From positions 37,204,711 to 37,268,710 of the forward strand of contig CM061245.1 of NCBI GenBank assembly GCA_030848705.1: a stretch of DNA of 64,000 nucleotides. The letters run 5' to 3'. The stretch is from Heracleum sosnowskyi. Taxonomy: Eukaryota; Streptophyta; Magnoliopsida; Apiales; Apiaceae. The position numbers and the translations under genes are program-made. How positions within the stretch are numbered: the stretch's first letter is position 1; every line of letters starts with the position of its first letter. Shown here one piece after another: positions 1-11,529 of this stretch. A model generated the notes under the pieces. That model ran no database searches, was not told the DNA's origin, and was given only the letters and a program-made list of their open reading frames with translations.

Positions 1-2010
1 AATAATCACATTTAAACAAGTAACCGGTTACGTATCGGACGTCCGGTATAGTTTACGATATTTAAAACTCAGATATTTGCCCTAGTACGGGCATATACAG
101 ACTATAAAACACAACACACAATTAATATGAACCATATAGCACTTATAAACATTTTTAAAACATCATACGGAACTTATTCGAATTTTAATAAGTCATTACT
201 AATTTTTAAATCAAAAATCGGATTTTTAAATCCAATATAAACATTTAAATGAAAATAAATCAATTAATAAAATTAATTGACACTCTTTAAATACTCAAGC
301 TATTTTTAAATAATTAAATAGGCTTGAAAATAATTAAACTGAATTTTTAATTAATTAAATCTAATTAATAATTAATTTTTAAGAATTAATTGATTAAAAG
401 AATTAACCAATTAATTAATAAATTAATTATTAATTAAAAATAATTAAAATAATTAAGTTTAATCAATTTTCGGATTTAAAATAATAAATATAATTTATCA
501 GAATTTTTCTGATATTAAAATATATTTTTAAAATAAAAATATGAATTTTTAAAGTTTTTAAACTATTTTCGAATTAAATTTAAAAATAAAATTCAAAAAC
601 AGTTTTCTGAAAATGAATTAGGGTTTCGAAGATTGAAACCGGGTCGAAAAATCGGGTAAACGGGTCGGGAAGAACAATTCCGGGTCGCCAAGAACAACCC
701 ACCGGATTCTGGGTTTTCCAGAATCCGGCCGGTCTCCGGCCGCCGGAATTCTTCGATTCCGTCCAAACACAAATCAAACCAGAGGGCTTTTGTTCGCCTT
801 TTCAAGCCAAACAAAACCCACACATCAAAACATCTGTCCCTAGCCGGAATCGTGCCCAGAATCCGTTCAAAGAATTCTCCGGCAACGACCTCGGCCGGAA
901 ACCCGATCTACCTATTCCGTACATGAAACTCAAAGATTAATATACCAAAATGAAGCTTATAACTCATACAATAAAAGCCCTTTATCAAAAACAATGTCAG
1001 ATCAATATCAAGAACGTACGAATCGAAAGAAGAAATCGGGTCAAAACCCGACTAAATTGAACATAAACATGAAATTAAAGCATGGATTCTTGCTAATTAG
1101 AACCCTAGGAACATGTTAGAAGCAACCAATTGAACGGAGAATCAACAGAATGAAAATCCCCAAATCGAATCAAGAACCCTAGTTATAATTCGAAACTTGT
1201 AAAATCAATATAAAATCGAATACTTACCAGATGATGATGAGGTTGGAAGATTCTGAAACTAGATTTTTGGAGCTTTGATTTGAGTATAAGAACTTCAAAT
1301 TTGGACTTCAATAACACTTAGAACGAATTGATTGAAGATCAAGAACACAAAAATAATTTTTGGGAATTTCGGATTTTTTGAGTAATTGCTGAAGATTTGC
1401 TATGAGTTATGAAGTCTGATTTGTCTTTTTATATTTCTGGAAAAATAATACCCCAAATAACATTTTTGGATCGATATTGATTCGTTAGATCGTTTAAAAA
1501 CCCTAATTAGGTCAAAAACACGTTTTACGAAAAATAAGGGGTTAAAAAGGTTGATGATTATCCAAATTGATATATATCATTATATAACTAATGCTCAAGA
1601 ATACTAGGGCTATAACAACTTCAATATTGATATAGAACGATAAATCCGTCCCCTTAAGCAATTAGGGTTCGGAACGATTTTTCCTTTTTCGGATCAAAAA
1701 TTGAAATTGATTTGCAGAATCAAATAGGTAGGGTTAAATAGAATCCCATAACCCTTTCGATAACGATTCGAATACGAAAGACGAAGAATTAAAAATGAAT
1801 GTACGAAATTTCAACGGGGCCTTGAATTATCAAAACGGCTCAAATTTGAAGAAAATTCCAAATGACGAAATTTTTGAAAGGGGCTTCTGACTCACCATTT
1901 AGCACATAATCACACACTAAATACCATATAATAATATTCCAATATTCCAAAATAAATATTTTAGATTAAATATATCATTTAATCAAATAATAAAATTCAC
2001 GGATATTACA
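1..2010 (-). repeat. 3' LTR of the Tekay element, truncated by the window edge
   Basis: Position 1 corresponds to 9052 in the other LTR, and the two copies then align without a break to the shared terminus ending TATTACA at 2010. The right-hand copy carries an extra 13 bases near 10101-10115 (a local repeat of an AAACCCG-containing unit). Other differences are scattered single bases. No gene is supported inside; ORFs of 60-100 codons here are found in both LTR copies simply because the LTRs are duplicates. Confidence 0.95.
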
Positions 2011-2023
2011 TCCTTCCCCCCTT
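2011..2023 (-). other. Polypurine tract of the Tekay element
   Basis: On the minus strand AAGGGGGGAAGGA lies directly against the 3' LTR boundary at 2010, where a plus-strand DNA primer is expected for LTR retrotransposons. Confidence 0.9.
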
Positions 2024-2049
2024 AATAGGATTCTGTCCTCAGAATCAGA

Positions 2050-2568
2050 TCAAGGAAACAACTGGGGATACTTCTCTAACATCTCACTCTCTAACTCCCA
2101 GGTAGACTCGTCTACTTTAGGATTCCTCCACAAAACTCTCACTAACGCTACTGTCTTATTCCTTAGTACTTTCTCCTTACGATCCAATATCTGAATCGGT
2201 CGTTCTACATATGATAAATCTGCCTGGACCTCTATGGGTTCATACTCTATTCCATGATTCGAATCTGGTCGATACTTCTTAAGCATAGATACATGAAATA
2301 CATTATGAACGTGCTGCATATGCGGTGGCAATGCCAACTCGTAAGCTACTTCGCCCACTTTCTTCAAAATCTCAAACGGCCCAACATATCTCGGACTCAA
2401 CTTCCCTTTCTTTCCAAACCTAACTAATCCTTTCCATGGTGAAACTTTTAGTAACACTTGCTCTCCTTCTTCGAATCCCACATCCTTTCTGGCTAGATCC
2501 GCATACTTTTTCTGTCGGTCTTGAGCTGTTATCAATCTTCTCTGAATCAATTGAACCACTTCTTTTGT
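2050..2568 (-). CDS. Tekay polyprotein, C-terminal integrase tail with chromodomain (after an in-frame TGA)
   Basis: This stretch continues the frame of the gag-pol ORF after a single TGA at 2569-2571. It has the end of the integrase core region, a GPY/F-type segment (YVGPFEI), and at the C-terminus a chromodomain-like segment with WRNPKVDESTWE, which in chromoviruses guides integration to marked chromatin. There is no natural ATG at its head; the first codons are GTG GTT CAA. I read it as the tail of the polyprotein cut off by one point mutation, not as a separate gene. Stop-codon readthrough is possible but nothing in the sequence argues for it. Confidence 0.88.
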   Translation of the reverse strand, partial: TKEVVQLIQRRLITAQDRQKKYADLARKDVGFEEGEQVLLKVSPWKGLVRFGKKGKLSPRYVGPFEILKKVGEVAYELALPPHMQHVHNVFHVSMLKKYRPDSNHGIEYEPIEVQADLSYVERPIQILDRKEKVLRNKTVALVRVLWRNPKVDESTWELESEMLEKYPQLFP

Positions 2569-5500
2569 TCATTGTACTAGTTCTGGTCCTATCATTTTCC
2601 GTTCACCAACTTCTTCCCAATATACCGGAGATCGACACTTTCGTCCATACAGAGCTTCGTAAGGTGGCATTCCGATGCTCGCGTGAAAACTATTATTATA
2701 TGAAAATTCCACCAAGGGTAGATGATCGTCCCAACTGCCTTCAAAGTCAAGTGCACATGTCCTAAGCATATCTTCAATAGTCTGAATTGTCCTTTCGCTT
2801 TGACCGTCCGTCTGCGGATGATAAGCCGTACTCATTCTCAACTCGGTGCCCAAACACTCTTGAAAACTCCTCCAAAATCTTGAATTGAATCGAGGGTCTC
2901 TATCAGACACTATCGATACTGGAACTCCATGTCGTACTACGATTTCTTTTATGTAAATATGAACTAACTTATCCAGCGAGAATCTCTCGTTAATCGGAAG
3001 AAAATGCGCAGATTTCGTCAATCGATCCACGATAACCCAGATGGCATCATGGTTAGCTTTTGTTCTAGGCAATCCTACTACAAAGTCCATCGCAATGTGT
3101 TCCCACTTCCATTCGGGAATTTCCAATGGTTGAAGTAATCCACTTGGTCTCTGATGTTCCGCCTTAACTCTTTGACACGTAAAGCATTTACTTACCCATT
3201 CCGCAATCTCTCTCTTCATATCTGGCCACCAAAAGTTCGTCTTAAGATCTCGATACATTTTCGTACTCCCTGGATGAATTGAATACTTCGAGTTATGTGC
3301 TTCGTGCAAAATCTCACTTTTCAGTTCCGTTACGTTAGGTATCCATATCCGAGAAGCAAATCTCAAGATCCCTTTGTCGTCCGGTTGGCTACATATTTCC
3401 TCACCTGTCATTTTACTCACATCATCATTCATAACTCGCTCTTGGCACTTCCGTATCTTCTCCAACAATTCAGGTTGAAACGTCATGGTATAAATCATTT
3501 CCGTCGCGTCCTTCGGATTAATTACTTCGATTTCTAACTTCTCAAATTCCTTGTATAACTCTTTGGTCATCATTAGTGTATTTAATCTCTCTTTTCTGCT
3601 CAATGCATCTGCTACCACATTTGCCTTGCCGGGATGATAGTTGATAGAAACGTCGTAGTCCTTGATTAGTTCTAACCATCTTCGTTGCCTCATGTTCAGC
3701 TCTTTCTGAGTAAAGATATACTTCAAACTTTTGTGATCGGTGTAAATTTCACATCTCTCTCCATACAAGTAGTGTCTCCATATCTTCAAAGCAAACACAA
3801 TAGCTGCTAACTCCAAATCGTGTGTAGGGTACTTCTGTTCGTGGGGTCTCAACTGTCTTGACGCATAAGCAATCACCTTGTCATGTTGCATAAGTACGCA
3901 TCCTAATCCTTTGTACGACGCATCACTATAGATTACGAAATGACCTTGATCGTCTGGTAACATCAATACCGGTGCCGTAGTTAGTCTTTTCTTTAACTCT
4001 TGGAAGCCTTCTTCGCATTTATCGTTCCATATGAATCGCTCGCTTTTCCTTGTCAGCTTGGTCATTGAAGTAGCTATCTTCGCAAAATCTTGCACAAATC
4101 TCCGGTAGTATCCGGCTAATCCCAAGAAACTTCTGACTTCAGTCGGTGTCCTTGGTCTCTCCCAATCTTTCACTGCCTCTATCTTTGCTGGGTCCACTTT
4201 GATGCCTTCGCTGCTCACCACGTGTCCTAAGAAATGAACTTCTTTCAACCAGAATTCACACTTGGAAAACTTCGCGTATAGTCTTTCTTGTCTTAACGTT
4301 TCTAACACAATTCGCAACTGGTCTGCATGCTCTTCTTCTGTCCTTGAGTATATCAAGATGTCGTCGATGAATACCACTACAAACTTGTCCAAATATCTCT
4401 TGAAAATCCTGTTCATTAGGTCCATAAAAGCTGCGGGTGCATTCGTTAGTCCAAACGCCATTACTAAGAATTCATAGTGCCCATACCTTGTTCGAAAGGC
4501 TGTCTTCGGTATGTCGTCTGGTCTAATCTTCAATTGGTGATATCCTGACCGTAGGTCGATCTTTGAAAAATGTACCGCTCCCTTCAGCTGGTCAAATAGA
4601 TCATCTATTCGAGGTAACGGATACTTGTTCTTAATGGTCAGCTTGTTCAACTCCCGATAGTCTATACACAATCTCTTGCTTCCATCCTTTTTCTTGACAA
4701 ACAGTACTGGTGCTCCCCACGGTGAAACGCTGGGTCTAATAATTCCTTTTTCTAGCAAATCTTGCAGTTGATCAGCCAATTCCTTCATCTCCACTGGTGC
4801 CATTCTGTAAGGGGCCTTAGATACTGGCTCCGCGCCTGGTACTAAGTCTATCGCAAATTCAATCTCTCTATCTGGAGGTAAACCTGGTAATTCTTCCGGA
4901 AAAACATCTGGAAACTCATTTACGACTGGAATATCTTCTAACTTAGAAACTTCCTTATCTATATCTATCACATAAGCTAGATACGCCTCACAACCTTGCC
5001 TTAATAACCTCTTAGCCTGAATCATCGTCAGGAACCTCTTTCTTTGTTTCTCTCCTCTAAATATTATCTCTTTCTTTTCTAGGGTAATCAAAGTAACCCT
5101 CTTATTCTTACAATCAATACTTGCATCATGCTCAGTCAACCAATCCATCCCTAATATCACATCAAATTCACCTAACTTAAAAGGTAACAAGTCAACATAA
5201 AAACGATTTCCCAAAATCTCTATCTCACAACGGGGATAATATGAACTGACCGCGATACGATCCTGATTAGCTATCTCTATAGTCAACACTCCACTTAAAG
5301 GTTTCGTTACGCAATTCAATCTACGAGCAAACGTTTCAGAAATAAAAGACTTCGTCGCTCCCGAATCTATTAACACTTGTGCAGGAATAGAATTTACTAG
5401 AAGTGTACCTGCCACCACGTCGGAATCTCTCACTGCTTCTCCCATTGACATATTGTAGGTCCTGGCTAACGGCTGGACGTTAACAACTGGGGGTGCTTCA

Positions 5501-6663
5501 ATTGCCCGAATCATATTGTTCACGGTTGCTGGTGCTCTGCAGTCCTTAATCATGTGACCTGGTTTCTTACACCGATGACACACGATGCCTATCTTGCAAT
5601 CCCGGGAATAATGTCCCTTCTGATTGCATTTAAAGCATGTGACATTCAATCGATGGCATATCCCTAGATGTCGCTTCCCGCATGTCTTGCATTCTGGTAG
5701 TGGGGGTCTAGAAAGTCCCTGCTGACTGCCGGTTAGTAGACGGTTATCTTGTCCTACGTTTCCGGTGTCTGGTTTCCTAAAACTTGTATTCCTTCCGTGC
5801 TGAAATCCCAGTTTCTTATTTGCTTTCCCTTGAAAACTTCCCTGCTGATGTCCCTTATCGGGTATCCCTGCTTTCCTTTTCTTGTTCTCCCTCTCTTTCA
5901 TGTAAGAATCACTCTCTGTCTCCGCAATCATTGCCTTTTGGACCACCGCTGCATAGGTGTCCAACTCCAATACAGCTAACTTACTACGAATCCAAGACCT
6001 CAGTCCCTGCTGGAACCTCTTGGCCTTCTTCTTTTCCGTATCCACATAGGTTGGAACAAACCTTGACAACTCCGTAAACCTTGTTTCATATTGGGGCACT
6101 GTCATGCTTCCCTGCTTTAATTCCAAAAACTTCAATTCCATCTGATCTCTCATATAGTCCGGAAAATATCTTTCCAAAAACAACTCTGTAAATCTTGCCC
6201 ACGTAATCAATCCCTCGGGCTCCATAGCCCTACTCGTTTCCCACCAATAACTAGCCTCATTCTTCAGAAAATAGCTTGCATATTCTGTCTTCTTATCCTC
6301 TGTCACCTCTATCAAGGTAAAAGCCTTTTCCATCTCTTTCAACCATGCCTTAGCCTCTACAGGGTCTGCTGATCCTTTAAATTCCGGAGGTTTTGCTGCC
6401 TGGAAAGATTTGAACGTAACTGCCGGTGCTGCTTGCTGGTGCTGTTGTTGATGCTGCTGATGCTGATGTTGCTGATGCTGTTGCTGCTGTTCTAAGAGCT
6501 GTTGCTGAAATGCACGTTGCTGCTGTGCTAATGCGGCAGTCTGTTGAGTAAGGGTATTTAACAACTGGATTACCATCGGGTCCACGCGGCCCGTGGGAGG
6601 TGTATTTTGTTGACCTTCTTGGTCAGAGGTATCAATTGAACGGGTTTGTCGTCTAGGAGCCAT
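2569..6663 (-). CDS. Tekay gag-pol polyprotein (Gag, PR, RT, RNase H, INT)
   Basis: A 1364-codon ORF from ATG at 6663. Gag starts with a glutamine-rich run (about residues 45-77), then the retrotransposon gag core, then two zinc knuckles, CFKCNQKGHYSRDC and CHRCKKPGHMIKDC (about 340-375). Protease has LIDSGATKS. RT shows LCIDYRELN and FIDDILIYS (about residue 765). RNase H shows YSDASYKGLG and TDHKSLKY. Integrase has the HHCC finger (HPGSTKMY...CFTCQ), then MDFVVGLP, SDRDPRF and the glutamate in DGQSERT. All catalytic residues I looked for are present. The only lesion seen is the TGA at 2569-2571, which removes the GPY/F and chromodomain tail. Gag and pol share one frame, as usual for this lineage. 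Confidence 0.95.
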   Translation of the reverse strand: MAPRRQTRSIDTSDQEGQQNTPPTGRVDPMVIQLLNTLTQQTAALAQQQRAFQQQLLEQQQQHQQHQHQQHQQQHQQAAPAVTFKSFQAAKPPEFKGSADPVEAKAWLKEMEKAFTLIEVTEDKKTEYASYFLKNEASYWWETSRAMEPEGLITWARFTELFLERYFPDYMRDQMELKFLELKQGSMTVPQYETRFTELSRFVPTYVDTEKKKAKRFQQGLRSWIRSKLAVLELDTYAAVVQKAMIAETESDSYMKERENKKRKAGIPDKGHQQGSFQGKANKKLGFQHGRNTSFRKPDTGNVGQDNRLLTGSQQGLSRPPLPECKTCGKRHLGICHRLNVTCFKCNQKGHYSRDCKIGIVCHRCKKPGHMIKDCRAPATVNNMIRAIEAPPVVNVQPLARTYNMSMGEAVRDSDVVAGTLLVNSIPAQVLIDSGATKSFISETFARRLNCVTKPLSGVLTIEIANQDRIAVSSYYPRCEIEILGNRFYVDLLPFKLGEFDVILGMDWLTEHDASIDCKNKRVTLITLEKKEIIFRGEKQRKRFLTMIQAKRLLRQGCEAYLAYVIDIDKEVSKLEDIPVVNEFPDVFPEELPGLPPDREIEFAIDLVPGAEPVSKAPYRMAPVEMKELADQLQDLLEKGIIRPSVSPWGAPVLFVKKKDGSKRLCIDYRELNKLTIKNKYPLPRIDDLFDQLKGAVHFSKIDLRSGYHQLKIRPDDIPKTAFRTRYGHYEFLVMAFGLTNAPAAFMDLMNRIFKRYLDKFVVVFIDDILIYSRTEEEHADQLRIVLETLRQERLYAKFSKCEFWLKEVHFLGHVVSSEGIKVDPAKIEAVKDWERPRTPTEVRSFLGLAGYYRRFVQDFAKIATSMTKLTRKSERFIWNDKCEEGFQELKKRLTTAPVLMLPDDQGHFVIYSDASYKGLGCVLMQHDKVIAYASRQLRPHEQKYPTHDLELAAIVFALKIWRHYLYGERCEIYTDHKSLKYIFTQKELNMRQRRWLELIKDYDVSINYHPGKANVVADALSRKERLNTLMMTKELYKEFEKLEIEVINPKDATEMIYTMTFQPELLEKIRKCQERVMNDDVSKMTGEEICSQPDDKGILRFASRIWIPNVTELKSEILHEAHNSKYSIHPGSTKMYRDLKTNFWWPDMKREIAEWVSKCFTCQRVKAEHQRPSGLLQPLEIPEWKWEHIAMDFVVGLPRTKANHDAIWVIVDRLTKSAHFLPINERFSLDKLVHIYIKEIVVRHGVPVSIVSDRDPRFNSRFWRSFQECLGTELRMSTAYHPQTDGQSERTIQTIEDMLRTCALDFEGSWDDHLPLVEFSYNNSFHASIGMPPYEALYGRKCRSPVYWEEVGERKMIGPELVQ

Positions 6664-7082
6664 ATCGCTGATGAATAAACAATAATTGGCTTAATCAACC
6701 AGTTCATATAAGAGAAGGAAGGATCACAATTGATATCTCGAAGGTTTACAGATCTTCTCAACGGTGTATGGATACACTCGTTGCAATAAGTAGAATAACA
6801 GTTATGATGCTGGAAATGAATGACAGGGGAATAAATATAGTTCTATAAAAGAGGTTTATCATATATATATAGATAGAGTTAGTACAAGCGTAGAACGCTT
6901 CAAAAGAAAATATATCATGGCTGAACCATAACTGCCGACCAGCAATACAACAACAAAAATGCAACAACAACCCGAGGCGTTCCTATAAGCCCGGTGCACT
7001 GCTGATTCTACAATATGCATCTATATACTAACTATCTAGAAACCATACATCCATGTCACATCTGTCTGCTACTAATACCTGC
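6664..7082 (-). other. Tekay leader between the upstream ORF and gag
   Basis: Untranslated leader between the upstream ORF and the gag ATG. Short ORFs here (60-70 codons) overlap in other frames and show no recognisable domain. I see no other feature. Confidence 0.6.
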
Positions 7083-7634
7083 TCACAGATCACCTGCTCC
7101 TGCCGGCCATAACGGGGGTCCTGAAATCTCTGCAATCTCACTCATCGCATAATCCAAAATCTGTCTCATCCCTGCTACTGTCTCTCCCTCTCGACTAGAA
7201 GCTAATCCGTGCAATCGAGTCTCAACCAAAGTCCTCGTAACCCTAAACCTCATCTGAATGTTTCTCATCTGATCTCTAAGTCTGTCTCTCTCTCTGACAG
7301 CGGCTGCCTCGATCGAACGAATCCTACCCATCTCCATAACCTGTCCATAAAGGTACTCCTTCTCTCTACTCACCCTCTGATACACATGGTGTGGAACTGG
7401 TGGCTCACATAACTGATACAAAGGCCCACAAACTGATGCCTGAGACACTGGTGCTGGGGCTATTTGTCGGAGTGGAATAGGACAAGGTATATGATCTCTC
7501 CTGACTACTGGGTCCTGATGCATAGGCTGATATCGCACTGGCCGAGACGGTCCTGCTCTCTCAACGGGTGTAGGTATCTCTGCTATCGTATCCTCGGAAG
7601 GGTCTGAGTCTGAACTAGAACTAGGGGGCTGCAA
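7083..7634 (-). CDS. Upstream ORF in the Tekay leader, function unknown
   Basis: A 183-codon open frame between the primer site and gag, on the element's coding strand. A TAA immediately precedes it and its first codon is TTG; the first ATG in frame is near residue 38. The protein is serine/aspartate-rich at the start, proline/arginine-rich in the middle, and probably helical from about residue 90 (YQRVSREKEYLYGQVMEMGR onward). TTGCAG at the head of the frame resembles a splice acceptor, so it may be an exon rather than a stand-alone ORF. I recognise no family. A 183-codon frame is unlikely by chance in this composition, but coding is unproven. Confidence 0.5.
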   Translation of the reverse strand: MQPPSSSSDSDPSEDTIAEIPTPVERAGPSRPVRYQPMHQDPVVRRDHIPCPIPLRQIAPAPVSQASVCGPLYQLCEPPVPHHVYQRVSREKEYLYGQVMEMGRIRSIEAAAVRERDRLRDQMRNIQMRFRVTRTLVETRLHGLASSREGETVAGMRQILDYAMSEIAEISGPPLWPAGAGDL

Positions 7635-7762
7635 TTATAACCACATTTAATTACTACGCGTAATATCCCTAGTTGACCTCCTAATATCCTTACGTGAATT
7701 CCTAACTCTCTATGTTATCCTGGACCCTAAGTCCTAACTTGTTTCAAATGCCATAACCTGTT

Positions 7763-7774
7763 GCTCTGATACCA
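7763..7774 (-). other. Primer binding site (initiator tRNA-Met) of the Tekay element
   Basis: The minus strand reads TGGTATCAGAGC, the exact complement of the plant initiator tRNA-Met 3' end, two bases inside the 5' LTR boundary at 7777. Confidence 0.95.
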
Positions 7775-7776
7775 AC

Positions 7777-10700
7777 TGTGACGCCCTCCAAACCCGGGGT
7801 ACAGATTTGAGGAGTCATCCGACCAACGGAACACTATTTAACACATGCATAATATATATAAAGACACAATTACCCCTTGACCAAGACCGCATCCAGATTA
7901 TGGCAATGAACACAAGCTACTACAATCTTTTATTATTACAATACCAGTTTTATCAGAGTTATTACATCACAACTAAAGTTCAAATCTAGACATTAATCTA
8001 GAAAAGCAAAACAACAACTACCCTGCCAATAACAATGACTCGAGGGGCTCTCCTGACTGCTGGTGAACTATCGGTCACGCTATGCCAACTCATACTCTCG
8101 CTTCACTGGAATAGGGTTAGAAAACAACAAGCAAGAGTGAGCCAAAATTGCTCAGCAAACATCAACGAATCATTTCTATCACAGTTGTAAGGATATGAAT
8201 TTATGATATCAGAATCAACAATATTTAGCTAACACATGCTTTGTAACAATAATGATTGAAGTAAAGAATTAGAATTTGGCTTATACATTTTATTCAAATC
8301 AAAGGTTGTGCTGCTGGCCAGCCACGCATCAAGCCCGAACTAGCTCATGTCATAGTCCTCTACTGGATCCCAGGCCAATCTGGGCCTTAAGTTATTCCGA
8401 CCATAAATATGGCCCGACCAATTACTGGTCCATTTTTAAAAACACATGCCAAATCTATAATAGGGTATAAACAATAACATGCTCAATAAGATAAACTGAA
8501 TGTATAGTAATTGCAAAAGAGCTTCAACTGTTCAGTATCAACGAAGATCGAGAAAGAATCATGGAGTAATTTCAATGGTACAGTGTACTCATTCAATAAG
8601 GAAATCAATATTGGTAATCGTTAATCAATGACCGTAGTCGGTAGTCAAGATGGAAGTCAAATAATCGATGGTTGTCAATGATAATCAAAGGATGATAAAT
8701 AACAACAATAGGTGGTAAACAATAATCAAGTGAATTGGAAATAAGGGTTTCCGATGCAGATCAAATCAAAGAATCAAGAATCTCTAAGGAAATGGAATCA
8801 GTTGTCCAAATGCGGTTAAAAGATTGATAATTTGAATTGTTCTGGGGATAACGGTATTCAAGTAATCAAGACAATAATAAATTTTATCACAAGTAAGGGC
8901 ACAGATACTTGCCTGGTCTAAGCTGTTGTCGGATCGACTCTGCTCACTCTACTTTCCCCTTTCCCTTGCTCCGGGAACTCGATTCTATAATTAAACAACT
9001 CATCACAATAAGTCTAACTATTCTCGTTCTACTCTCGACACTTATTCAACCAATAATCACATTTAAACAAGTAACCGGTTACGTATCGGACGTCCGGTAT
9101 AGTTTACGATATTTAAAACTCAGATATTTGCCCTAGTACGGGCATATACAGACTATAAAACACAACACACAATTAATATGAACCATATAGCACTTATAAA
9201 CATTTTTAAAACATCATACGGAACTTATTCGAATTTTAATAAGTCATTACTAATTTTTAAATCAAAAATCGGATTTTTAAATCCAATATAAACATTTAAA
9301 TGAAAATAAATCAATTAATAAAATTAATTGACACTCTTTAAATACTCAAGCTATTTTTAAATAATTAAATAGGCTTGAAAATAATTAAACTGAATTTTTA
9401 ATTAATTAAATCTAATTAATAATTAATTTTTAAGAATTAATTGATTAAAAGAATTAACCAATTAATTAATAAATTAATTATTAATTAAAAATAATTAAAA
9501 TAATTAAGTTTAATCAATTTTCGGATTTAAAATAATAAATATAATTTATCAGAATTTTTCTGATATTAAAATATATTTTTAAAATAAAAATATGAATTTT
9601 TAAAGTTTTTAAACTATTTTCGAATTAAATTTAAAAATAAAATTCAAAACCAGTTTTCTGAAAATGAATTAGGGTTTTGAAGATTGAAACCGGGTCGAAA
9701 AATCGGGTAAACGGGTCGGGAAGAACAATTCCGGGTCGCCAAGAACAACCCACCGGATTCTGGGTTTTCCAGAATCCGACCTGTCTCCGGCCGCCGGAAT
9801 TCTTCGATTCCGTCCAAACACAAATCAAACCAGAGGGCTTTTGTTCGCCTTTTCAAGCCAAACAAAACCCACACATCAAAACATCTGTCCCTAGCCGGAA
9901 TCGTGCCCAGAATCCGTTCAAAGAATTCTCCGGCAACGACCTCGGCCGGAAACCCGATCTACCTATTCCGTACATGAAACTCAAAGATTAATATACCAAA
10001 ATGAAGCTTATAACTCATACAATAAAAGCCCTTTATCAAAAACAATGTCAGATCAATATCAAGAACGTACGAATCGAAAGAAGAAATCGGGTCAAAACCC
10101 GAAATCAAAACCCGACTAAATTGAACATAAACATGAAATTAAAGCATGGATTCTTGCTAATTAGAACCCTAGGAACATGTTAGAAGCAACCAATTGAACG
10201 GAGAATCAACAGAATGAAAATCCCCAAATCGAATCAAGAACCCTAGTTATAATTCGAAACTTGTAAAATCAATATAAAATCGAATACTTACCAGATGATG
10301 ATGAGGTTGGAAGATTCTGTAACTAGATTTTTGGAGCTTTGATTTGAGTATAAGAACTTCAAATTTGGACTTCAATAACACTTAGAACGAATTGATTGAA
10401 GATCAAGAACACAAAAATAATTTTTGGGAATTTCGGATTTTTTGAGTAATTGCTGAAGATTTGCTATGAGTTATGAAGTCTGATTTGTCTTTTTATATTT
10501 CTGGAAAAATAATACCCCAAATAACATTTTTGGATCGATATTGATTCGTTAGATCGTTTAAAAACCCTAATTAGGTCAAAAACACGTTTTACGAAAAATA
10601 AGGGGTTAAAAAGGTTGATGATTATCCAAATTGATATATATCATTATATAACTAATGCTCAAGAATACTAGGGCTATAACAACTTCAATATTGATATAGA

Positions 10701-11074
10701 ACGATAAATCCGTCCCCTTAAGCAATTAGGGTTCAGAACGATTTTTCCTTTTTCGGATCAAAAATTGAAATTGATTTGCAGAATCAAATAGGTAGGGTTA
10801 AATAGAATCCCATAACCCTTTCGATAACGATTCGAATACGAAAGACGAAGAATTAAAAATGAATGTACGAAATTTCAACGGGGCCTTGAATTATCAAAAC
10901 GGCTCAAATTTGAAGAAAATTCCAAATGACGAAATTTTTGAAAGGGGCTTCTGACTCACCATTTAGCACATAATCACACACTAAATATCATATAATAATA
11001 TTCCAATATTCCAAAATAAATATTTTAGATTAAATATATCATTTAATCAAATAATAAAATTCACGGATATTACA
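7777..11074 (-). repeat. 5' LTR of the Tekay element (3298 bp)
   Basis: On the minus strand the LTR starts TGTAATATCC and ends GGCGTCACA, so it has TG...CA ends. The inner boundary is set by the adjacent primer site, the outer one by the end of similarity with the left LTR and the start of SIRE-B2 sequence at 11075. About 3.3 kb is long but normal for Tekay. The half near 9300-9620 is a very AT-rich run of TTAATTAA-like words. Confidence 0.95.
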
Positions 11075-11075
11075 A

Positions 11076-11367
11076 TACTGGAAAGTTAGTGGAGATGAAG
11101 AGAAACAGTGCTAGATTTAGAACAGCACTTGGAACAAAAGTTTTAGAATTCAATCTAGAGTCAGACAAAGCTCATTACATTCGGCTAGGAAATGATATGA
11201 GAAGAAACAACATATATTCTCTAAGAGCTGCTATCTACCAAATGGGGGAGAGTGATTCAGAACTTAAAGAGCTAAAAGAGATTATGGTGGATGAGCTAGA
11301 GAAGGCTGAAAGAAGATTGCTGATTGATTATCTCAGAACAGTACCTGATATTGAAGAAGTCAAGTAA
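11076..11367 (+). pseudogene. C-terminal fragment of SIRE ORF3
   Basis: The reading frame runs directly from the Tekay junction (the first ATG is at 11089) to a TAA at 11367. It encodes about 96 residues matching the last part of the 1152-residue ORF3 of SIRE-B, including MKRNSARFRTAL, IYSLRAAIYQ and YLRTVPDI. The strong conservation between two copies shows this C-terminal block is the best-kept part of ORF3. It is charged and probably helical. The N-terminal part was separated by the Tekay insertion. Function is unknown. Confidence 0.9.
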
Positions 11368-11515
11368 AGTCTGACTGTAAGTTTTTATGTTTTCTGTTCT
11401 AAGTTAAATTTAAACTCTGTTTTAAAATTAAACTCTGTTATATTTTAAACACTGCATTTGTTATATGTTTTGACATCATCAATTATCTTTTTAACTTGTA
11501 CATTTTGGTATGAAC

Positions 11516-11529
11516 AAGTTGGGGGAGAT
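11516..11529 (+). other. Polypurine tract of SIRE-B2
   Basis: AAGTTGGGGGAGAT directly precedes the LTR start TGTTAG, as in SIRE-A and SIRE-B. Confidence 0.9.

Larger units (their letters stand above)
1..11074 (-). mobile_element. Tekay-type (Del) chromovirus, Ty3/gypsy LTR retrotransposon
   Basis: A nearly complete element read on the minus strand: 5' LTR at 7777-11074, primer site, leader ORF, gag-pol ending in a chromodomain-like tail, polypurine tract and 3' LTR, which is cut by the window start. The domain order PR-RT-RH-INT-chromodomain and the initiator-Met primer site fit the Tekay lineage. By eye the two LTRs differ at under ten bases plus one 13-base repeat over about 2 kb, so the insertion is young. 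It sits inside the third ORF of SIRE-B2. ATACT at 11075-11079 is the expected 5-base target duplication, but its partner lies outside the window. Confidence 0.93.

Noticed and set aside
580..823. 65-76 codon minus-strand ORFs in both Tekay LTRs (also 9631-9874)
   Set aside because: Overlapping frames in a GC-richer patch of the LTR; same in both copies by duplication; no recognisable protein.
2569..2571. Programmed stop readthrough in Tekay
   Set aside because: The stop lies late in integrase, not between gag and pol, and lacks a known readthrough context that I can point to; a point mutation is simpler.
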